Assembly: GCF_009829085.1 (NCBI RefSeq)
Contig: NZ_WUQY01000007.1
Location: 54,649 to 118,648, forward strand
Reading direction: 5' to 3'
DNA: 64,000 nucleotides
Source of the DNA: Sphingobacterium bovisgrunnientis
GTDB lineage: Bacteria > Bacteroidota > Bacteroidia > Sphingobacteriales > Sphingobacteriaceae
Part shown: positions 8,872 to 18,300 of the stretch, in pieces
How the letters are laid out: every line of letters begins with the position of its first letter
How positions within the stretch are numbered: position 1 is the first letter of the stretch
Translations under genes and position numbers: made by a program
The notes under the pieces: generated by a model
Told to the model about the DNA's origin: nothing
The model's input: only the letters and a program-made list of their open reading frames with translations
The model's database searches: none

Positions 8872-9462
8872 ATGAAAAATTTCCTCACAAACTTATTTAA
8901 TAAAGAGCAAGAAGTTGATATTGAGAAAATGCAATTGGCAGCTGCATTAAGTGTTAATTCAGCTATGTTTGATAAGCATCTAATTAAATTGGCTATCAAA
9001 CAAAATCAGTTAAATTCTCTCCAAGCATATCTCTCTAAGATGACTGCTGTAAATTTAGAGAAGGATTTAGAATTATCGAAAGAAATTGAAAACATAGAAT
9101 GTTATATTTCTGCATATCAAACTCTCGCTGAATCTAATTTCTATGTGAAATTGCAGAATAATATTGCAGTTAATTCTTCGTGTGTTATAGCACCATTTAT
9201 ACTTTTCCCATTGATTCAAAATGCACTTATATATGGATATAATTCTTTGGAAAAATACCCTATACGTATAAAATTGAATAGTGTAGGGGATAAGATAAAA
9301 TTAGAGGTGAGCAATCATGTAAATCATCATTTGAATAATCAAGAGTCGACAAGTATAATTTCCAAATTTAAGGCTCGCTTGTCATTACTTTATCCTGATA
9401 AGCATGAACTTATAATCAATAGCAACACTATGTTGTTTAAAGCTACATTGATCATCGGCTAA
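8872..9462 (+). CDS. LytS/YehU-type histidine-kinase-like protein lacking the phospho-acceptor histidine
   Basis: A 196-residue soluble protein. Its layout follows the His_kinase plus HATPase module of LytS sensors: a helix with QLNSLQAYLSKM, then LSKEIENIECYISAYQTLAE, the N-box-like APFILFPLIQNALIYGYN (usual form QPLVENAIKHG), and a closing FKARLSLLYPDKHELII strand. The canonical PHFLFN motif with the phosphorylated histidine is absent. The N-box glutamate is replaced by glutamine, and the usual glycine-rich ATP loop is eroded. There is no membrane segment. It starts one base after DUF502. It may bind a partner rather than signal by phosphotransfer; the kinase relationship itself is an inference from motif order. 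Confidence 0.6.
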   Translation: MKNFLTNLFNKEQEVDIEKMQLAAALSVNSAMFDKHLIKLAIKQNQLNSLQAYLSKMTAVNLEKDLELSKEIENIECYISAYQTLAESNFYVKLQNNIAVNSSCVIAPFILFPLIQNALIYGYNSLEKYPIRIKLNSVGDKIKLEVSNHVNHHLNNQESTSIISKFKARLSLLYPDKHELIINSNTMLFKATLIIG

Positions 9463-9568
9463 ATCTATTAATTTGCGTATTTCTTTTGTTGCATTCTTTC
9501 ATTTATTTCTGCATTTATTTATATTTACTTATCTAATAATTAAATGTCGGATTTAAATCTAAATAAAC

Positions 9569-9835
9569 ATGATAGGAACAATAATCGAGAAAGAAGATAT
9601 CTTAAATCATAAATTTATAGCCGCTGAGACAAATAGATCCGAAGAATTGAGAAGTAAATTGGTAGATGCCCAGCGTCTTGGCAACGAATTCAAATCAAAA
9701 GCTTCCATTGTTTTTAATACGATAGATGGACCATTGCGTGTGGAAACAACAGTTTGGTCTGTTACGGATAAATATGTGCAAATCAAAAGCGGGGTGTTAA
9801 TACCTTTAGCAGCCCTTATCGAGGTAGAAATTTAG
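9569..9835 (+). CDS. Conserved-looking small hypothetical protein
   Basis: An 88-residue cytoplasmic protein that I do not recognise by name. It is predicted mostly alpha then beta, with no signal peptide or membrane segment. The segment VETTVWSVTDKYVQIKSGVLIPLAALIEVEI suggests a small beta-barrel similar to those of RNA- or ligand-binding proteins, but that is only a shape argument. It has its own 107-nt AT-rich leader and ends at a clear hairpin. Confidence 0.6.
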   Translation: MIGTIIEKEDILNHKFIAAETNRSEELRSKLVDAQRLGNEFKSKASIVFNTIDGPLRVETTVWSVTDKYVQIKSGVLIPLAALIEVEI

Positions 9836-9860
9836 AAGTTCAAGACTTAATAAATACAAA

Positions 9861-9885
9861 TAAAGCCTTCAAAATTGAAGGCTTT
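9861..9885. terminator. Bidirectional terminator
   Basis: An 11-bp perfect stem (TAAAGCCTTCA with TGAAGGCTTTA) and a 4-nt loop lie between two converging genes. Confidence 0.8.
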
Positions 9886-9914
9886 ACTTGTAAGAATAAT
9901 ATTCGAAATCCTTT

Positions 9915-10328
9915 TTACTCAACAGGTTGTACTGATTTTTTAGAATGATTGACATCCAAGACAGGTACTAGACCTTCCGATGGCATGTATATAATTTGTG
10001 GCAAATCACCTTTGTCAGCTAATTTCTCTAGGGTGCGAATAAATAGATACTGATTATACGTACTATTCAGTGTGCCAATTTCTAATTTCATAGCCTCAGC
10101 CATACCTTTAGCACGCTCAACCTCTGCCTGTGCATTTAGTTTTTCTGCCTCCAACCGCGCACGTGCCTCTTCGATTAATATTTTACGGTTTTGTTCGGCT
10201 TTAGCCATTTCAGCCTTTCCAGCCATTTCTTGCTGCCAAACATTATAAGTAGGTAATCCAAACATCAGGATTATTATTATAAAAACTACAGCTACTAAAA
10301 TTATCCCAATGGGTTTTGTACTATTCAT
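9915..10328 (-). CDS. Membrane-anchored protein resembling the tail of SPFH/prohibitin proteins
   Basis: A 137-residue protein. One N-terminal membrane segment (about residues 7-27) is followed by a long Ala/Glu/Arg-rich coiled coil (EEARARLEAEKLNAQAEVERAKGMAEAMK). The end, IIYMPSEGLVPVL, resembles the tail of prohibitin-like membrane protease regulators. The SPFH/band-7 domain that normally sits between anchor and coiled coil is missing. It could be a reduced relative or an adaptor for full-length SPFH proteins encoded elsewhere. It is followed closely upstream by the GNAT gene on the same strand (27-nt gap). Confidence 0.65.
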   Translation of the reverse strand: MNSTKPIGIILVAVVFIIIILMFGLPTYNVWQQEMAGKAEMAKAEQNRKILIEEARARLEAEKLNAQAEVERAKGMAEAMKLEIGTLNSTYNQYLFIRTLEKLADKGDLPQIIYMPSEGLVPVLDVNHSKKSVQPVE

Positions 10329-10355
10329 ATTTACTTATTATACATTTTAAAATTA

Positions 10356-10829
10356 CTATTCTGCTCCGACAATTTTATTTTTTGGCAAACTCATTTTATA
10401 CATATCAAATCCTTCAGCCCAATAATCTTTATGTCGCTCGAGCAATTTGAAGCCATTTTTTTCATAGAAGGCATACGCATGTTGTGAAGTACGTACGATG
10501 ATGGATTTGATATTTTTACGATTTGCAATGATTTCCAAACGATGATTTAATAACAAAGAGCCGATTCCTTGTTTATGAAAGCCAATATCTACAATATCCC
10601 AACTTATCTTAGCGATTTGTTTGTCTCTATCGTAATTTATTCCTGCTCCAGCAATTATTTTATCATCCAGTTCAGCAACAAAATAGTCTTGAATTTCTTC
10701 TTCTAGATACGTTTTATAATCTTCAATTTCGGTTTCTGCAAAATATTTTGGTGTATTGTTTTTTATGATTTGCAGTAATGCTGTACGATCTTCTGGTTTG
10801 TATTTTCTTATCACAATTGCACTATCCAT
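10356..10829 (-). CDS. GNAT family N-acetyltransferase
   Basis: A 157-residue single GNAT domain that transfers an acetyl group from acetyl-CoA. It starts with IRKYKPEDRTALLQII, has beta-strands 2-4 around YFVAELDDKIIAGAGI, and the acetyl-CoA motif A as FHKQGIGSLLLNHRLE (Q/R-x-x-G-x-G/A type) near residue 89. It ends with the usual HAYAFYEKNGFKLLERH strand-helix. The acceptor is unknown. It is probably co-transcribed with the SPFH-tail gene, 27 nt downstream. Confidence 0.85.
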   Translation of the reverse strand: MDSAIVIRKYKPEDRTALLQIIKNNTPKYFAETEIEDYKTYLEEEIQDYFVAELDDKIIAGAGINYDRDKQIAKISWDIVDIGFHKQGIGSLLLNHRLEIIANRKNIKSIIVRTSQHAYAFYEKNGFKLLERHKDYWAEGFDMYKMSLPKNKIVGAE

Positions 10830-10893
10830 ATTTCATTTTACTTTGTCAGAAGATAATAAAATTATTCAACAAAATAAAATTGGAGGAAAATTA

Positions 10894-10931
10894 CCAAAAA
10901 AAAGGAGTTCAATACATAATTAAACTCCTTT
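10894..10931 (-). terminator. Terminator of the pirin gene
   Basis: A 9-bp stem (AAAGGAGTT at 10901-10909 and AACTCCTTT at 10923-10931) is followed on the minus strand by a run of eight T. It starts 5 nt after the pirin stop codon. Confidence 0.75.
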
Positions 10932-10935
10932 ACTG

Positions 10936-11949
10936 TTAGACGTTAGGTTTGTCTAATTCTTTCCCGAAATTATAGCTAGCAAAGCGACCAGCATCTTTTG
11001 GGTGTACAACATCGATCTCTTCATGTCCCCAAGGCCATCCACCGAATTGTGTTTTGCGATAATCAGCAAATGCCTGATCCAATTCTTCTTTTGTATTCAT
11101 GACAAATGGTCCATAAGCTGCCACAGGTTCATTTATCGGTTCACCTTCTAAGATTAATAACTTAGCGCGTTCATTGCTGTTTTTTATGAGGATTTCCTCA
11201 CCGCCATTAAGGTCTGCGATATAATTTTGTTGCAAAGTATTGTTTTCAATATTAATACTTCCTGAACCATCATAAAAGAAAACAAATCTATTCATAGTTT
11301 CCGAAACAGCATCTAAAGTGTAGGTTGCATTTGGAGCTAAATCTACTAAAGCTACGCCGACATGATGGCTTGGATCTTTAGCCCATGAGTATGGTAAAGC
11401 ATCAATAGACTTTATACCGTTGTATTCACCCAAAATAACTTTGACTTTAACATCCTCACCAATTTTAGCTATTGGAATGTTCTCATGCCACAACATTTTA
11501 TATTGTGGTTCGGTCATCTTACTAGTTCCTGGAAGATTCAACCAAATTTGAAATAGACGCAACGGATTATCTTTATCTTCGTGTATCAGAGGGAACATCT
11601 CACCATGCAATACGCCTGACCCTGCGCTCATTAATTGCACATCGCCTTCACCATAACGACCTTTTGATCCTTTGGAATCAAAATGATCAGCAAATCCTTC
11701 TTCAGCTATGGTGATTATCTCAAATCCTCGATGTGGATGGAACGGAAATCCTGGTATTTCTTTACCGTGATACATTCGCCAATCCGCATTTCTGTCAAAA
11801 TCGTTACCTAAATTTTTACCTTCTAAATGAGCTTTAGGCCCGAAATTACCATTGCCTTCTGGATATTTGTCATAATGGTAAGCGCCTAAAATAAAAGGAT
11901 CGCCTATTGGCATTGGACCTACAACTTTTTGGATATTTTTAATTTTCAT
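10936..11949 (-). CDS. Pirin family protein
   Basis: A 337-residue bicupin. The N-terminal pirin domain contains HPHRGFEIITI and the later GSGVLHGEM, giving the His and Glu ligands of the iron site. The C-terminal cupin follows from about residue 190, with LLILEGEPINEPVAAYGPFVMNT. Bacterial pirins oxidise quercetin or act as redox-sensitive regulators; which applies here is unknown. I chose ATG 11949 (MKIKNIQ): it follows an AAAGAAAGG-like ribosome site by 7 nt, while the upstream extension starts at TTG and has no pirin similarity. Confidence 0.85.
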   Translation of the reverse strand: MKIKNIQKVVGPMPIGDPFILGAYHYDKYPEGNGNFGPKAHLEGKNLGNDFDRNADWRMYHGKEIPGFPFHPHRGFEIITIAEEGFADHFDSKGSKGRYGEGDVQLMSAGSGVLHGEMFPLIHEDKDNPLRLFQIWLNLPGTSKMTEPQYKMLWHENIPIAKIGEDVKVKVILGEYNGIKSIDALPYSWAKDPSHHVGVALVDLAPNATYTLDAVSETMNRFVFFYDGSGSINIENNTLQQNYIADLNGGEEILIKNSNERAKLLILEGEPINEPVAAYGPFVMNTKEELDQAFADYRKTQFGGWPWGHEEIDVVHPKDAGRFASYNFGKELDKPNV

Positions 11950-12037
11950 TTTGCAACCTTTCTTTTGCATTATTATCATCAAATGGTATGCCGTATTGTG
12001 CCAAAACTAGACGGGGTTGGGGGTAAGTGGTAAAAAC

Positions 12038-12073
12038 AATAAGGTTCTTTCAGTAGTTAGAAAGAACCTTATT
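12038..12073 (-). terminator. Terminator at the end of PUL 1
   Basis: A 14-bp perfect stem (AATAAGGTTCTTTC with GAAAGAACCTTATT) and an 8-nt loop lie 23 nt after the sulfatase stop. T residues follow on the minus strand. The same stem core occurs behind clpB. Confidence 0.8.
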
Positions 12074-12095
12074 TTATATTCGGTATTGATGCGTT

Positions 12096-13511
12096 TTATT
12101 TAGCTAACAAAGGATATATTTCACTTTCAGTATGTGCTTCATCTATGAACTTAGCAAGTTGTTTAACTTTTTTAGGATTTGAAGTCGCTAAATTATTTTG
12201 TTCGAATGGATCTTTGTCAATATTATAAAGTTCGAAATAAGAATCTTTAGGTGATTTGACATTTTGTTTAATTAATTTCCAACCTTTGGATAGAACTGCT
12301 TGTCTTCCTCCATCTTCATGAAATTCCCAATACAAATATGTATGTTTCTTTTGTTTTCCATTTTTTACGAGTGTCGGCAAAAACGATAGTCCATCACTTT
12401 GAGTAGATGCTGTTAAATTAGCGATTTCTAACATTGTGTTGTACACATCCCAAAATGCTCCAACATGTTTAATATCTTGGTTGGGAGCAATTTTGTTTTT
12501 CCAATTTACGATTAGTGGAGTACGTACACCACCTTCATATAGCGATCTTTTGACACCTTTAAAACCTGCTGTACTGTTGAAAAAATCAGGATCAGCTCCA
12601 CCTTCACGATGTGCACCATTGTCACTTGTAAATAGGATGATTGTATTTTCGCGCAACCCCAATTCATCAAGTTTATTAATTATTTGACCCACGTAAGCAT
12701 CCATACGCGTGACCATTGCAGCAAATGTGGCGCGTGGCTTGTCCACAGAAGCATATCCACCTATGGTTGCATTTGCCCCGTAATCTTGACCTTTGTGCGG
12801 AGTCTCCACAAAAGCATTTTCATACATTTTGAAATATTCATCATCAGGGCCAGCTAATTCAGCATGAGGCAATACTGTAGGCACAAAAAGGAAGAAAGGC
12901 TTTTCTTTATTGTCATCAATAAATTTCAATGTCTGTTCTTGGATAAGAGTAGGCGCATAATGAACTTTGTCTGTTAGATTGTTTCCAGCAAGGATTACGC
13001 GGTTGTCATTGTGCCACAAATGCGTAGGGTAGTAGCGGTGTGATTGTCGCTGACAATTATATCCGTAAAAGGTGTCGAATCCTTTAAGGTTTGGATCTCC
13101 GCTCGTTCCGACCATTCCAAGTCCCCATTTCCCAAATGCTCCAGTTACATATCCATTTTGTTGTAAATCCATCGCAAAAGTTCGTATAGAGTCAGCTAAG
13201 GGTTCTTGACCTTCGGGCTCAATTTCTTTGTTTCCACGTACATAAGTGTGTCCGGTATGCATTCCTGTCATTAGGGATGCGCGTGATGGCGCGCACACAG
13301 ATGTACCTGCATAGAATTGTGTAAATTTTGCTCCCTGCTGAGCCAATTTATCTAGATTGGGAGTTTTGATTTTAGTCTGGCCATACGCACCAAGATCACC
13401 AATACCCAAATCATCAGCCATTATAAATACAATATTTGGCTTTTTTGATTGCGCATTTGCAGATAAGGCTAAAAATAGGATAAAGTATAGTATGTGTTTT
13501 ATCTTAAGCAT
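12096..13511 (-). CDS. Sulfatase of the formylglycine type (arylsulfatase family S1), exported
   Basis: A 471-residue protein with a signal peptide (to about residue 20). It removes sulfate esters from an organic substrate, here probably a glycan. The signature CAPSRASLMTG starts at C73, the residue matured to formylglycine. Calcium ligands lie in ADDLG (D33, D34) and in TSDNGAH near residue 295. Substrate-pocket residues include GKWGLG and LPHAEL. It is the last gene of PUL 1, 71 nt after susD and separated by a hairpin. A sulfatase-maturing enzyme is not in the window and must be encoded elsewhere. The substrate is not known; no glycosidase accompanies it. Confidence 0.9.
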   Translation of the reverse strand: MLKIKHILYFILFLALSANAQSKKPNIVFIMADDLGIGDLGAYGQTKIKTPNLDKLAQQGAKFTQFYAGTSVCAPSRASLMTGMHTGHTYVRGNKEIEPEGQEPLADSIRTFAMDLQQNGYVTGAFGKWGLGMVGTSGDPNLKGFDTFYGYNCQRQSHRYYPTHLWHNDNRVILAGNNLTDKVHYAPTLIQEQTLKFIDDNKEKPFFLFVPTVLPHAELAGPDDEYFKMYENAFVETPHKGQDYGANATIGGYASVDKPRATFAAMVTRMDAYVGQIINKLDELGLRENTIILFTSDNGAHREGGADPDFFNSTAGFKGVKRSLYEGGVRTPLIVNWKNKIAPNQDIKHVGAFWDVYNTMLEIANLTASTQSDGLSFLPTLVKNGKQKKHTYLYWEFHEDGGRQAVLSKGWKLIKQNVKSPKDSYFELYNIDKDPFEQNNLATSNPKKVKQLAKFIDEAHTESEIYPLLAK

Positions 13512-13540
13512 ATTTAAAGTATTTTGATTAAATAGAAATA

Positions 13541-13572
13541 TAATGTCTAGTAAGTAAATTTACTAGACATTA
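13541..13572 (-). other. Intercistronic hairpin between susD and the sulfatase gene
   Basis: A 13-bp perfect stem (TAATGTCTAGTAA with TTACTAGACATTA) and a 6-nt loop begin 11 nt after the susD stop. The T run after it is short (TATATTTC), so it may be a leaky terminator or a stabilising 3' end rather than a full stop. Confidence 0.7.
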
Positions 13573-13582
13573 ATTTGTGTAC

Positions 13583-15364
13583 CTATTGCCATCCAGCATT
13601 TTGTGTTATATTATTGTTTAATACAATTTCTGCTGAAGGAATCGGGTATAAATAATAATGATCAGAGAATGCCGGAGGTACATCTTCGTAAGCGATATAT
13701 CCCGCTGATGCACCATTCAAAATAGGTATAATCGAATTTTGCGGTACATCAATTCCTTTTGTAATATATCTTCCAATTTTACGTTTTGCAGCATAATCCA
13801 TTTTTTTCCAACGTCGAAGATCATCAAATCTAAATCCTTCTCCCATAAGTTCTACCGCACGTTCTCTACGGATTTCCCAAAGTATTGGAGATACATTAGG
13901 GTCTCTGGTTGGATCATTTGCAATAGTAGTAATTTGTAGGGAAGAAACTTGACCTCTAGCACGTAACTTATTGATCGTACTATTAGCTATACTTTGATCA
14001 AATTCTCCTAATTCATATTTTGCTTCAGCATAATTTAATAGTACTTCGCCCATTCGGAAAATTGGAGCGTCATTGATGTCCTCATTTTGTAACATCTTTA
14101 TTTTATTACTGAATTTGTAGAATCTATATCCTGTATAAGTTACATTAAATGGCTGTCCAAGATTATAATCAACAAAATGGGGCTCTTGTGCTAATACTAA
14201 ACCCTGCCAATTCACAGCTGGTAATGTTTTGCGTGTAGGAATGGATAACGTGTTCATCAAATCAATGTATTCACGATCAGCAGGATTCGTAGTATGTGTC
14301 CAAGTGTAACTTGGGTGATTCACTACAGTTTTATATGGAGGAGGAACTGTGAAATATAAACGCGTATCTCTATTTCTGAATTCTTTGTAAGGATCAGTAT
14401 CTCCATCAAACATAGGGCTTGTGTATCTCGTTTGACCATCTTTCAATAAATATAAATCTACTGCCGCCTTTGTCAAATCCCAACGTCCTGAAGAGTTACG
14501 TGCTAAAGAAGCCAAGGTGTGTGTGATTTGATTTACCTCATATTGTTTATACAATAACACTTCTTTATTGCTTGCTAAAGATTCACTATTAAAAAGTTCA
14601 TCATAATCAGAATGTAAATCAGGAATAGTAGTAATTAATTTTTTAGAAGCTTCAGCGCTAGCTCGTAAATATACTTCTGCTTGTTGCAATCCGTGATATT
14701 TTCTCCATGTTCCTTCGCGCAAGCCAAATCGAGAGAGTAAAGCGCGCACTACATTCGTGTTAATTGAATTTGCGCCGTCGCCAGTTGGTTTAATATTTTC
14801 TTCCGCATAGTTGAGCATTTCTAAAATTTTAGTAGCGATCTCTTCTCTTGATGAGGTATTTCCATAGAGAATATCATCATCGCCATCGGTAAGTGCATTC
14901 TCTACCCATATTGCTTTGCCATATTTATTTAACAAATCCATATAATGATAAGCCTTAAAGAAATAGCCGAGACTACGCATATGTTTTTTTTCCGTATCTG
15001 TCAATTGATTCGGCTTATCAATATTATCCAGCATAATATTAATAATGCGAATATTATTGTAAGGTGTGTTGTAATCTCCAGAGCTACTTGGTGTTACTAC
15101 ACGATTCCAAAGCCAGTCTGAAGTCGCATTTGCATTTGCTAATGCAAATAAATCGGTATTTACTTCTGAATTAGGTACAGAATTACTATAACCAGGGAAT
15201 GTCCCATAAAATTGCCATGAATAGGCAACAAAATTTGAATAAGATGTAAATGTCGTATTTTCTGTAAGTGTACCTTCGGGTGATAATTCCAAAAGATTAC
15301 TACAACTTGTTGTTGATAGTCCTAAAGCGATTACTAGACCTATATGTAAAATTGATTTTTTCAT
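13583..15364 (-). CDS. RagB/SusD family glycan-binding outer-membrane lipoprotein (PUL 1)
   Basis: A 593-residue surface lipoprotein that caps its SusC partner and binds the glycan. A lipobox (LSTTSC) places the lipidated cysteine near residue 22. The SusD helical TPR scaffold is visible, with GYFFKAYHYMDLLNKYG near 150 and the family C-terminal pattern PILWEIRRERAVELMGEGFRFDDLRRW near 510. I prefer ATG 15364 (MKKSIL) to the GTG four codons upstream because it gives a standard lipoprotein signal. It follows susC by about 15 nt and should be translated from the same mRNA. Confidence 0.93.
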   Translation of the reverse strand: MKKSILHIGLVIALGLSTTSCSNLLELSPEGTLTENTTFTSYSNFVAYSWQFYGTFPGYSNSVPNSEVNTDLFALANANATSDWLWNRVVTPSSSGDYNTPYNNIRIINIMLDNIDKPNQLTDTEKKHMRSLGYFFKAYHYMDLLNKYGKAIWVENALTDGDDDILYGNTSSREEIATKILEMLNYAEENIKPTGDGANSINTNVVRALLSRFGLREGTWRKYHGLQQAEVYLRASAEASKKLITTIPDLHSDYDELFNSESLASNKEVLLYKQYEVNQITHTLASLARNSSGRWDLTKAAVDLYLLKDGQTRYTSPMFDGDTDPYKEFRNRDTRLYFTVPPPYKTVVNHPSYTWTHTTNPADREYIDLMNTLSIPTRKTLPAVNWQGLVLAQEPHFVDYNLGQPFNVTYTGYRFYKFSNKIKMLQNEDINDAPIFRMGEVLLNYAEAKYELGEFDQSIANSTINKLRARGQVSSLQITTIANDPTRDPNVSPILWEIRRERAVELMGEGFRFDDLRRWKKMDYAAKRKIGRYITKGIDVPQNSIIPILNGASAGYIAYEDVPPAFSDHYYLYPIPSAEIVLNNNITQNAGWQ

Positions 15365-15379
15365 TGTAAGATTCACCGT

Positions 15380-18300
15380 TTAAAAGTTAACATTCAAACC
15401 AAAACTATATTTCTTCAGGAATGGATAAATACCCCCTGAGCCCAAATCAGCACCATCAGCTTCAAAGCCTGTTGGTAGATTGTCAAATGTGAATAGGTTT
15501 TCACCTGTCGCGAATAAACGGACTGATTTGATAAATTTGGTGCGTAGAAGCTCTTGTGGCAAATTATAACCCAAAGTGATGTTACGGATACGCAAGTACG
15601 ATCCATCCTGTAAGAATCTGGTTTGCACTCTTTTATTCGCAGAAGTATTTAAGCCTGCATTTGCATACACGCGACCATAGTGTGATTCTGTGTTTTCTGG
15701 CGTCCAATAATCCATGTTATGCTTGAATACAGTATTGAATTCATTGTTAAATGGCCAAAAAATATGATTACTCATCCAGATATCTCTCTTTCCAACACCT
15801 TGTAGGAAGATGGAAAGATCTATGTTTTTGTAATTAAAGTTACCATTTATTCCATATTGATATCTTCTCGTATTATTTCCAATGACTTTCATGTCTCCTG
15901 GATTAGACAGTGTCCCATTACCTGAGAAAATTACACCATCACCATCTAAATCGGCATACTTGATATCGCCTGGATTCTGTGCAACGCCCGTAAAACCTGC
16001 AATTCCTTGTTTTAATGTTCCTCCTGTCAGATTTGCATTTAGTGAGCCTTCTACAAAGTCCTCAACTGTATAAAGGCGTTCTGAAACATAACCCCAAATT
16101 TCGCCTATTTGCTTTCCTTCATAATATGAGTTGATTAATCCAGTGCTGTTTTCAAGTTTGGTAATATATCCTTGGTTATCGGACAAATTAAATCCTAATG
16201 AATAATTAAATTTATTGATATTATCTTTCCAAGTCAATTCCCATTCCCAACCTTTAGATTCTAAGTTTGTACTGTTTTGGAATGGAGGAGTCGCACCTAA
16301 TACTGCTGGCAAATCAGCTCCTTGATACAGCATTCCAATTGTTTTTCTTTTGAACCAATCGAAGCTAGTGTTAAGTCGGCCTTGAAGAATGCCTAAATCC
16401 ACACCTAAATTTAATGTACGCACATTTTCCCAAGTAAATGTTGAAGAAACAAGACTAGGAGGCGCGATTGTTAATTGTCTAATACCTGTTATTGGATTAA
16501 TCCAGTTGGCATTAGAAGTATTCATATTCGGTGTAACTGGGAAATACACTTGACTTCCTGAACTATTTAATACAACCTGGTTTCCAATTTCTCCAAATGA
16601 CCCTCTTAACTTCAATAGGTTTACTTGATTTTTTATGTCAGACATAAAGTTTTCTTCTGCGATATTCCAACCAGCGGAAACAGATGGGAAAAATCCAAAT
16701 TTAGAACCTTCTAAAAAGCGTGAAGAACCATCAAATCGACCGTTTATTTCTAACAAATACTTATTGTTATAATCGTAGTTGATACGCCCAAAATATCCTA
16801 AGACTGCGTATTGACCGAAACCATCACCTACACTCTGATTACCAGTACTTGTGCCTAAAGAAGGTGAGCTTGGACTTAATAAATCAGCACGATTAGCCCA
16901 AAAGCTTTGGTTATGACTTTTTTCATAGTTAGTACCTATCAAGTACTTGAAATTATGATTTTCTAGTGCATGGTTATAACTAGCATATAAATTCAAAGCG
17001 TTGTACTGCGTTGTATAATTCGTGCGTTGATAGTATTCGTTGTTAAAAAGATATTCTTCAGTATAATTATTAGGATTCATGTATTTATGACGCACTTGAT
17101 AGTAAGTGTCGTTATCGTGGTTTTTATTAAAAGTGTATTCACCAGTTACATTTAATCCTTTAATAGGAGAGTACTCCAATTTTCCGAATAATCGTAAATC
17201 ATCTCTTTTTAAGACACTTGGTTCTTCATATTTCAAGTAATTATTTGGTGTGCCATAAGGAACTTCAGTTCCATCCATTCCGATATCAAATCCTGTATTG
17301 ATGAAGGAGCCATGTGAGATTGCTCTATAAAACATTTCACCCATATTCATTGGTGTTCTTCTTGCATCATTCCTATACAAGATATTACCTGAAATATTAA
17401 GATTTCGAGCGATCTCCGCACTCACATACGAATTCAAATTGTATTTTTTGTACGAATCTTTATCACTAGCCATGATGCCATCTTCGTTCGTAAACATACC
17501 CGATAGACGATAGGCAATTTTTTCACTACCTCCACTTACTGATAGATTATGTAGTTGTTCAAAGCCTTTTTCAAAAACTTCATTGTACATATCGTATTCT
17601 TTTAAGGCATAGCGAGTCCCGTTTACAGTAGTAATTCCTTCTGGATATTTAGTTGGATTGCTCTGATATTCTTGTAATAATCCTAACCATGTATCCACAT
17701 TCTGTCCTGTCCAATATGTTGTATTTCCAAAATCTTTAAGTGCTTGGATAAATTCCAGCGGTGAAGCTTTTTCTGGTAGACTTGTGGCACTCGATGAAGT
17801 TAGATTTGTAGAATAATTGAATTGTGTAGGTTGGTTTTTAGCTCCTTTTTTGGTTGTGATCAAGACAACACCGAAGGCTGCTCTTGCACCATATATTGAA
17901 GCTGCTGCTGCATCTTTCAATACCGTGACATTTTGAATGTCTTTGGGATTAACATTATCCAAAGACATAGGAACATTATCAACTAAAATTAATGGGGATC
18001 CTCCGTTAATTGACGTGATTCCTCTGATATTTAAATCAGTACTTTGGCCTGGTCTTCCGCTACCAAATGTAACCTGCATCCCTGGTACAGCTCCTTGCAA
18101 AGCTTGAGAAGCAGAACTTACAGGTCTATCTCCAAGTACTTTCTCCATATCAACAGATGATACAGCTCCTGTTAAGTTAGCCTTTTTCTGAGTACCAAAA
18201 CCAACAACTACGATTTCATTTAAAGCTGTCAAATCTTCATCTAATACAACTTTTAAATTAGCCGAGGAATATGGAATCGTCTGTGTGATATAACCAACGT

